DNA from: Eurosta solidaginis
Taxonomy: Eukaryota; Arthropoda; Insecta; Diptera; Tephritidae
Direction of reading: 5' to 3'
Assembly (NCBI RefSeq): GCF_040869045.1
Contig: NC_090319.1
Coordinates: 386,399,601 to 386,463,600, forward strand
DNA: 64,000 nt
Shown piece by piece: positions 56,348-64,000 of the stretch. Position numbers and translations under genes: made by a program. The notes below the pieces were generated by a model that did no database searches, was not told the origin of the DNA, and saw only the letters and a program-made list of their open reading frames with translations. Each line of letters opens with the position of its first letter. The stretch's first letter is position 1.

Positions 56348-59180
56348 TATACTCAGTTGAGCAGAGCTCACAGAGTATATTAACTTTGATTGGATAACGG
56401 TTGGTTGTACAGGTATAAAGGAATCGAGATAGATATAGACTTCCATATGTCAAAATAATCAGGATCGAAAAAAAATTTGATTGAGCCATGTCCGTCCGTC
56501 CGTCTGTCCGTTAACACGATAACTTGAGTAAATTTTAAGATATCTTGATGAAATTTGGTATGTAGATTTCTGAGCACTCATCTCAGATCGCTATTTAAAA
56601 TGAACAATATCGGACTATAACCACGCCCACTTTTTCGATATCGAAAATTTCGAAAAACCGAAAAAGAGCGATAATTCATTACCAAAGACGGATAAAGCGA
56701 TGAAACTAGGTAGGTGAGTTGAACTGATGACGCAGAATAGAAAATTGTTAAAATATTGGACAATGGGCGTGGCACCGCCCACTTTTAAAAGAAGGTAATT
56801 TAAAATTTTTGCAAGCTGTAATTTGGCACTCGTTGAAGATATCATGATGAAATTTGGCAGGAACGTTACTCCTATTACTATGTGTATGTTTAATAAAAAT
56901 TTGCAAAATCGGAGAACGAACACGCCCACTTTTAAAAAAATTTTTTTTAAGTCAAATTTTAACAAAAAATTTAATATCTTTACAGTATATAAGTAAATTA
57001 TTTCAACATTCAACTCCAGTAATGATATGGTGCTACAAAATGCAAAAATAAAAGTAAATTTCAAAATGGGCGTGGCTCCGCCCTTTTTCATTTAATTTGT
57101 CTATGATACTTTTAATGCCATAAGTAGAACAAAAATTTACCAATCCTTGTGAAATTTGGTAGGGGCTTAGATTCTAGGACAATAACTTATTTCTGTGAAA
57201 AAGGGCGAAATCGGTTGAAGCCACGCCCAGTTTTTATACACAGTCGACCGTCTGTCCTTCCGCTCGGCCGTTAACACGATAACTTGAGCAAAAATCGATA
57301 TATCTGAACTCACTTTGTATTCGTATAAAAAATGGCCGAAATCCGACTATGACCACGCCCACGTTTTCGATATCGAAAATTACAAAAAACGAAAAAAATG
57401 CCATAATTCTATGCCAAATACGAAAAAAGGGATGAAACATGGTATTTGGATTGGTTTATTGACGCAAAATATAACTTTAGAAAAAAACTTTGTAAAATGG
57501 GTGTGACACCTACCATATTAAGTAGAATGAAATGAAAAAGTTCTGCAGGGCGAAATAAAAAACCCTTGAAATCTTGGCAGGAATACTGTTCGTGGTATTA
57601 TATATATAAATAAATTAGCGGTATCCAACAGATGATGTTCTGGGTCACCCTGGTTCACATTTTGGTCAATATCTGGAAAACGCCTTCACATATACAACTA
57701 CCACCACTCCCTTTTACAAACCTGATTAATACCTTTAATTTGATACCCAAATCGTACAAACACATTATAGAGTCACCCCTGCTCCACCTTTATGGCGATA
57801 TATCGAAATGGCGTCCACCTATAGAACTAAGGTCCACTCCTTTTTAAAAAGACTCATTAACATCTTTCATTTGATACCCATATCGTACATACAAAGTCTA
57901 GAGTCACCCCTGGTCCACCTTTAGGCCGATATCTCGAAAAGGCGACCACCTATACAACTACCACCACTCCCTTTTAAAACCCTCATTAATACCTTTAATT
58001 TGATACCCATATCGTACAAACACATTCTAGAGTCACCCCTGGTCCACCTTTATGCCGATATCTCGAAAAGGCGACCACCTATACAACTACCACCATTCGT
58101 TTTTAAAATCCTCATTAATACCTTCAATTTGATACCCATATGGTACAAACACATTCTAGAGTCACCCCTGGTCCACCTTAATGGCGATATCTCGAAAAGG
58201 CGCCCACCTATAGAACTAAACCCCACGCCCTTTTTAAATACTCATTAACACCTTTCGTTTGATACCCATATTGTACAAACGTATTATAGAGTCACCCCTG
58301 GTCCACCTTTATGCCGATATCTCGAAAAGGCGACCACCTATACAACTACCACCACTCCCTTTTAAAACCCTCATTAATACCTTTAATTTGATACCCATAT
58401 CGTACAAACACATTCTAGAGTCACCCCTGGTCCACCTTAATGGCGTTATCTCGAAAAGGCGCCCACCTATAGAACTAAACCCCGCGCCCTTTTGAAATAC
58501 TCATTAACACCTTTCGTTTGATACCCATATTGTACAAACGCATTCTAGAGTCACCCCTGGTCCACCTTTATCGCAATATCTCAAAAAGGCGTCCACCTAT
58601 AGAACTAAGACCCACGCCCTTTTAAAATACTCATTAACACCTTTCGTTTGATACCCATATTGTACAAACGCATTCTAGAGTCACCCCTGGTCCACCTTTA
58701 TGCCGATATCTCGAAAATGCGACCACCTATACAACTACCACCACTCCCTTTTAAAACCCTCATTAACACCTTTCGTTTGATACCCATATTGTACAAACGC
58801 ATTCTAGAGTCACCCCTGGTCCACCTTTATGGCGATATCTCGAAAAGGCGTCCACCTATAGAACTAAGGCCCACTCCCTTTTAAAATGTTCATTAACCCC
58901 TTTCGTTTGATACCCATATCGTACAAACAAATTCTAGAGTCAACCCTGATCCACCTTTATGGCGATATCCCTAAATGGCGTCCACCTATAGAACTATGGC
59001 CCACTCCCTCATAAAATACTCTTTAATGCCTTTCATTTGATACACATGTCATACAAACACATTCCAGGATTACCCTCGGTTCATTTTCCTACATGGTTGT
59101 TTTCCCTTATGTTGTCACCATAGCTCTCAACTGAGTATGTAATGTTCGGTTACACCCGAACTTAACCTTCCTTACTTGTT
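56348..59180 (+). mobile_element. Array-bearing dispersed repeat, copy A2
   Basis: Second full-length copy of the 2270-5898 element. Left ATACTCAGTTGAG, right CTCAACTGAGTAT, hairpin GTTCGG (59144-59149) with CCGAAC (59156-59161), end CCTTCCTTACTTG. CCACGCCC boxes again lie about 150 bases apart (about 56621, 56765, 56920, 57067, 57221, 57352). Its array is shorter than in A1. Confidence 0.75.
57640..59090 (+). repeat. 129/130-bp tandem array, second copy
   Basis: About 11-12 units with CACCCCTGGTCCACC about 129 bases apart and the same two alternating monomer types (CAACTACCACCACTCCC and GAACTAA). The first and last units are diverged. Confidence 0.88.
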
Positions 59181-59280
59181 TTAATTAAATTTTTTTTTTA
59201 TAAATTTTATGTTAACTTTTTTGTTGTTAATTTTGCCAAATTAATTTCCTTTAGACGTAATGGTGAACCCGAGTATGGCT

Positions 59281-59466
59281 TTAGGACAAGGGCTGCTCGA
59301 CTGGTGCCAATACTGTAGGTGCTGACTGTGCTGGAGATTCTGCTACGGTCGCAGAGTGCGTGGGTGGCTCAATCACCTTGTTTAGATTCATACAAACGAA
59401 TAGGAAATTTAACAAAGGAAATATCTTCAAAAAAATGTAGGTAATTAGGTGTAAATTAATGAGCAC
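59281..59466 (-). other. Small open frame with coding-like composition
   Basis: Minus-strand frame of 61 codons. After a hydrophobic stretch (IFLKIFPLLNFLFVC) it reads NLNKVIEPPTHSATVAESP and QSAPTVLAPVEQPLS and stops. Its Pro/Ala/Thr-rich, higher-GC end stands out from the AT-rich flanks. No family recognised; could be an exon end, a small secreted peptide or chance. Confidence 0.2.
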
Positions 59467-59660
59467 TGTGGGTATTCACAATGTATGAATGCCAGAACAC
59501 ACTTATGATTTAGTTATGCATATGAATTACTGCATATTAAGGTATGTATACTAGGATGCTCCTTTTTTTGCGAAAATTATCAGAGCCAGTCGCTTCAATT
59601 ACTAAAAACGAACGCTTAATTATTTGTTTACTTAAGGCGCATGCATTAGCTTCTTCGCAA

Positions 59661-61090
59661 AATATGGGCGGACGAGTGCATGCCCAACGATTGGAATCTA
59701 AGTGTTCTTTGCCCAGTCCACAAGAAGGGGGATACTGCAAACTGCAAAAACTATCGCGGAATCAGCCTTCTTAATATCGCATATAAGGTCCTGTCAAGTG
59801 TATTGTGCGAAAGATTGAAGCCCATCGTGAATCGGCTGATTGGACCTTATCAGGGTGGCTTAAGACCTGGTAAATCTACCATCGCCCATATTTTCACAAT
59901 GCGCCAAATCTTGGAAAAAACCCGCGAAAACAGAACCACCACACATCACCTCTTCGTCGATTTTAAAGCCGCCTTCGACAGCTCGAAAAGGAGTTGCCTA
60001 TATGCTGCTATGTCTGAATTTGGTTTCCCCGCAAAACTTATGCGCCTGTGCAAAATGACGTTGAGCAACACAATCAGCTCAGTCAGAATTGAGAAGGACC
60101 TCTCCGAGCCGTTCGAAACTAAACGGGGTTTCAAACAGGGTGCCCCCATCGTTCGATTTCTTTAATTTGATGCTGGAGAAAATTATACTAGCTGCAGAAC
60201 TTAACCGCTCTGGAACAGTATTCTATAAAAGCGTGCAATTACTGGCATATGCTGATGACATTGATATCATCGGCCTAAGCAACCGACGGCCACCGTGGTG
60301 TGATGGTAGCGTGCTCCGCCTACCACACCGTATGCCCTGGGTCCACACCCCGGGCAAAGCAACATCAAAATTTTAGAAATAAGGTTTTTCAATTAGAAGA
60401 AAATTTTTCTAAGCGGGGTCGCCCCTCGGCAGTGTTTGGCAAGCACTCCAAGTGTATTTCTGCCATGAAAAGCTCTCAGTGAAACACATCTGCCTTGCAG
60501 ACGCCGTTCGGAGTCGGCATAAAACATGTAGGTCCCGTCCGGCCAATTTGTAGGGAAAATCAAGAGGAACACGACGCAAATTGGAAGAGAAGCCCGGCCT
60601 TTGATCTCTTCGGAGGTTATCGCGCCTTACATTTATTTTTTTTAAGTACCCGCTCCGTTGGTTCTGCTTACTCCAAACTGGAAAAATAAGCAGTAAAGTT
60701 AGGTTAGTTGGTGAATGAGGAAAAAACGAAGTACCTGCTGCCATTGAGCAAAGTGTCAGCGCATATGCGCATTGGTAACCACGCTACTGTTGCCAGCCAT
60801 AATTTTGAAATAGTAAAAGACTTCGTTTATTTCGGAACCAGTATCAACACTAGCAACAACATCAGCTCTGAAATCCAGCGAAGAATCACTCTTGCTAATA
60901 AATACTACTTTAGTCTAGGTAGGCTATTGAAAAGTAAAGTCCGGCAAACGAAGATCATACTCTACATGTCAGTTATCGTTCCCGTCCTGCTAAATGGTGT
61001 AGAAGCATGGACCATGACAACATCAGATAAAACGACTCTGGGAGTGTTCGGGAGAAAAGTTCATCGACCTCTACGTGTATTCCAGTGAAT
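59661..61090 (+). pseudogene. RTE-type reverse transcriptase, broken
   Basis: LCPVHKKGDTANCKNYRGIS, GLRPGKSTIAHIFTMRQ, HHLFVDFKAAFDS (first catalytic Asp), RGFKQGAP, then a shift near 60150, FFNLMLEKIILAAEL, LLAYADDIDIIGLS (YADD intact), then the SINE, then EEKTKYLLPLSK, NFEIVKDFVYFGTSIN, EIQRRITLANK and LLNGVEAWTM. Inactive through frameshift and insertion. Confidence 0.88.
60286..60642 (+). mobile_element. tRNA-derived SINE, family 1, copy S5
   Basis: Full length, GGCCACCGTGGTGTGATGG head to CGCGCCTTACATTTATTTTT tail. TAAGCAACCG (60276-60285) and TAAGTACCCG (60643-60652) flank it, a 10-bp duplication with two mismatches. It interrupts the RT right after the YADD box. Confidence 0.9.
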
Positions 61091-61321
61091 TAAAACGCAG
61101 CGGCTGCGCTGACTAAGCCATGTTATGCGAATGAAAGATGACGCTCCGGCCAAGAAAGTGTTTCTATCGGAACCCGCCTATGGAAGCAGAGGTGGAAAAC
61201 GATTTAAACTCCCTTGATGTAACCAACTGGCGCGGGTGGCAGAGAGAAGGAGCGACTGGCGCGCCTTGTTTGACGGCCATAACCGTTTAAACGGTTAAGC
61301 GCCAATTAAGTAAGTAAGTAT

Positions 61322-62035
61322 AGGGCTTTTCTGTCGCTGGCTGCTTCCGTTTACTCAAGTTGCCTAAAACTAGGGTAAATTCCGTATTCTCGGAATGTAG
61401 TCAAAGCCAATTTTATTACAAAGGCCGACAAGAACCACACACTAATCTACGATAATCTACATCGCAGCATGAATATTGTAAGCGCAGGTCAATTAAAACG
61501 GCTTGCCATTCGATTATGAACAAATAGAGGGTTAGGAGGTACAAAGAATTAGCGCTGTGGGCCTTTCTTAACATTGAAGAGGCGTTTAACTTTGTATTGC
61601 AGAAGCTGTAAGATTCCTGTTTATAAGCAGACGTAGATTGCAAGAGTACCTGGCTATTGTGTGATGCGTTCTAGTATCTAGTGATATAAACTCAGACAAA
61701 AACAGTTACCTAAAATGAGGAAAACATTTCCTAACCAATTTTTCTTTAAATTGAAGACAATTTTTTATAGAACTTTTCATTAGTCCGAGGGAACAGTTTT
61801 CTTCAATTTTTTATATTCAATACTTGATTGGATATTTCTCACAATATTTACATGTACACAAACGTGATAGCTACACAATTTAACTTTTTTTCATAGAAAT
61901 TTCTCCATTTTTAGGAAAGTAATCCCATAAACAAGCAAAAAAATAGTTTTAATTTTTAAGAAAATAACTTTCCCAGCTTTAGGAAAGGATTTCTATGGCG
62001 AAACATCATAAATAGAGATGGGATTTTACCGGGTA
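61322..62035. other. No recognised gene
   Basis: Mixed sequence, small open frames only. Confidence 0.4.
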
Positions 62036-62039
62036 TTTC

Positions 62040-62320
62040 CCATTTTTATGGGTAAACCTCACGCGGGGGTTACTACATAGGTTTGGTTGCGTTCGACGTA
62101 CAGGGTTTCGAGATATAGGCCGAAACGTGGACCCGAGTAACCCTAGAATGTGTTTATAGAATACGGATAACAAATGAAAGCTGTTTATGAGTGCTTTAGT
62201 AGAGGGTAATTCTCATACCCCTGGGTGACTAGGGTCTAGAGATATAGGCCAAAACGTGGGCCAGTGAATGCCTAGACAGTGTTTATACATTATAGATATC
62301 AAAAGAAAGCTTTAGTACAG
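62040..62320 (-). repeat. Diverged reverse copies of the 129-bp monomer
   Basis: GAGATATAGGCCGAAACGTGG and, about 120 bases on, GAGATATAGGCCAAAACGTGG, each followed by CCTAGA, GTGTTTATA and CAAA(T/A)GAAAGCT. Read on the minus strand this aligns with the array monomer (CCACCTTT..GATATCTCGAAA, TCTAGGGTCACC, CAAAC), but without the element's ends nearby. Confidence 0.6.
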
Positions 62321-62329
62321 AGTAATATA

Positions 62330-62612
62330 TTATCCAGAGACGGACTGGCACTGGGATTAGGACTAGTACTGGGACTGAAACTCGGAGTGGGACTGGGACT
62401 GGGACTGGAATAAAATACATACCACCGTCTGGGACAGGCAATAAGGGATGCAGAAGAATGAGAAGAAATTGAGAGAAGAGAAAAGAGAGAAGGAGATTGA
62501 AAAAGAGATAGAATGAGACGAAGATGGAGATAGATGAAGCGAAAAAGACGGAGGGAGGAGTGAATAAAAGGATTAGGAAAATTGAAGAAGGGGGGGGGGG
62601 GGGGGGGGGGGG
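62330..62612 (+). repeat. (GGGACT)n array, purine tract and poly-G
   Basis: Variants of GGGACTGGGACT at 62338-62410, a GA-rich strand at 62455-62590, then 23 consecutive G (62590-62612). Pro-rich open frames on the minus strand come from this composition. Confidence 0.85.
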
Positions 62613-62699
62613 CAGAGTCAGACGGAAAAAGCTTATTAAAATGTATGCAGATAGGCAAAATTTAGGGCAGGACAACGTCTGCCGGGTCTTCTAGTAGGT

Positions 62700-63790
62700 T
62701 TATAAATCTCTTATATAAATGTCATTCGAAAATGCTTTATAAACCTCTTGTATTTTTTATGAATAAGGGGATAGTATACGGCTCCAAGGTACTTCATATA
62801 AGCATTTGAGCGTTACAAGTCTAATAATCGCCAGCATTTGCATAAAATATGTAAAATATTTAACATTAAAGTGATTTGCATCTACAAACACCAATCGCCG
62901 TACAAAAGGTATAACAATAAATACTACAAGCTTTTGGCTTTAAAACTGCATGCAGCAAAGAAATTACATACAAGTTTATTTAAATATGCATGTGAAGAAT
63001 TCCATGGTTGGTACGGCACAATTTGAACGAATTTTTATCGTTTTCGTCCTTAAATAAATTAAAGAAAAACTTTAATTTTATCAAACAGAATATTTAGTGC
63101 ATTAATATTATGTGCTAAATGTCCAAACAAAAATAGAAATTTGCTTCTGAAATTTTCGTGAAAAATTCAAAATAATTGCAGTTTGTACGGGACAGTTTTC
63201 ATTTTTCGCTGAAGTGAATCGTGGCATTTTAGCCGCCCAAACAACTTTATTGGATAGTGGTTGCACCGAAATTTGCAAAAATATAAGTACATTTCTCTTA
63301 CAAAAATTTATATAGCTGATACGAAACTTTTTGTGCGGGACAAATGCGTTTTTGTACGGCGAACGTCCGCAATTCAGATTCCCGATCCAGAAAAGTTGAT
63401 GATGTGGTTATCTAAAGCATAATTTATGCATGTATGTAACTTCTTTCTCATTTGGCGATTAAAACTTAAATGGAAATTTGTAAAACTCTTCAACTATGTA
63501 GTGCCTTCATATTTCTTCTAGTGGTTGTTAATGAAACTTAAGTGATAGGTAGGTATCGTGTTTTTTCCAGTTTTTTCTGAAATTGTTTTATACTAATTCT
63601 TATTCTTTGCATCTTTTTATACCAATTTTCTTTTCAGTACATTTTATTTTTGATTTTATACCAATTTTTTAATTCCATATTTTATTCTTTTTTATTTCTT
63701 TTTTTTTTGTACCAATTCTGCACGGCGAATAGGTCTAATTCGCTTTCCCATCACGTTGTTCGCATTGCATTTTTGGTACGCCAATTTTTT
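62700..63790. other. No recognised gene
   Basis: AT-rich; repeated TTTTATACCAATTTT words at 63610-63700. Confidence 0.4.
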
Positions 63791-63796
63791 ATGTTT

Positions 63797-64000
63797 TTAT
63801 ACCTTTCATGAACATGAAATGGTATATTAACTTTGGTCCGATGTTTGTAACGTTGAGAAATATAGAAGATAGACTCACCGTTAAGTATACCGAATTGATC
63901 AGGGCGACGAACTCAATTGATATAGCCATGTCCGTCTGTCCGTCCGTCTGTCTGTTTGAACGCAAACTAGTCCCTCAAATTTTGAGATATCTCAATGAAA
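63797..64000 (+). repeat. Dispersed repeat D, 5' end, cut by window edge
   Basis: Begins ATACCTTTCATGAACATG, a short hairpin with CATGAAATGGTAT, followed by AGTATACCGAATTGATCAG, (CCGT)n-type GTCCGTCTGTCCGTCCG and GCAAACTAGTCCCTCAAA, as at 20545-20620. Confidence 0.65.

Larger units (their letters stand above)
59640..61321 (+). mobile_element. RTE-like LINE, 5'-truncated, split by a SINE
   Basis: Reverse transcriptase from KIWADECMPNDWNLSVLCP (near 59661) through a RTE-type tail ending GCCAATTAAGTAAGTAAGTA, the (TAAG)n 3' repeat expected of RTE elements. SINE S5 occupies 60286-60642. 5' end lost. Confidence 0.85.

Noticed and set aside
56615..57091. 158-codon minus-strand open frame, with a partial match at 2534-2764
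   Set aside because: Both lie in the non-coding part of A1/A2; the frame is broken in A1 and the sequence is F/S/L-rich low complexity. Conservation reflects shared repeat DNA.
60288..60360. Candidate tRNA gene (also in the other SINE copies)
   Set aside because: A and B boxes are present but stems are degraded and the sequence continues into a repeated SINE body.
62283..62675. 130- and 119-codon minus-strand frames with poly-proline
   Set aside because: Arise from the 23-G run and the GGGACT array.

Overview
The window is AT-rich, intron-bearing animal DNA packed with mobile elements. It suggests a higher fly (Diptera, Cyclorrhapha). A tephritid fruit fly is my best guess, but that is inference. 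The one certain host gene is Pellino, an E3 ubiquitin ligase of Toll/IL-1R-type signalling, on the minus strand. Eight of its exons lie between 480 and 19241, all with GT..AG junctions and compatible phases. They supply 1264 coding bases. With a tiny first coding exon of 11 bases, which I do not find in the window, the protein would be 424 residues, the length I recall for fly Pellino. I found no convincing first exon up to position 64000, so most or all of 19242-64000 is probably the first intron or the 5' flank.

Layout. 480-7564: seven downstream Pellino exons; the 4.2 kb intron between 1703 and 5941 is almost filled by a 3.6 kb element with an internal tandem array. 7565-19148: an 11.6 kb intron holding SINE-like sequence, an internally deleted PIF/Harbinger transposon, decayed hexamer repeats and a 4.2 kb RNase H-bearing LINE with a target-site duplication. 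19149-19241: the most upstream coding exon found. 19357-19949: a solo LTR. 20-28 kb: a tRNA-derived SINE, a perfect 220-bp hAT palindrome, foldback elements, a hAT transposase fragment and a purine-rich decayed array. 28-35 kb: a Russian-doll stack (a dispersed repeat split by a LINE and a SINE) followed by a related copy split by a long-arm MITE. 36-46 kb: a jockey-like remnant and several MITEs. 46829-50824: a 4.0 kb hAT transposon with an 8-bp target duplication, a nearly intact transposase and a 1.1 kb array of 47-bp units. 51-64 kb: further SINEs, MITEs, a second array-bearing element (56348-59180), and an RTE-like LINE split by a SINE.

The main novelty candidate is a set of related non-coding dispersed repeats (2270-5898, 56348-59180, 45029-46330, 54305-54852, 28849-32012, 33092-34857). 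They share inverted terminal motifs, a hairpin just inside the right end, (CCGT)n tracts, CCACGCCC boxes about 150 bp apart and, in the longest copies, arrays built on a 129+130 bp dimer. The architecture resembles Helentron-associated elements such as Drosophila DINE-1, but I see no coding capacity, so that assignment is a hypothesis. The second is the hAT element at 46829-50824, whose subterminal array has a four-unit higher-order repeat that could be a transposase-binding platform.

Most short open frames in the window are by-products of repeats; I annotate only those with recognisable protein motifs or splice structure. All calls come from reading the sequence; no alignment or database search was run.
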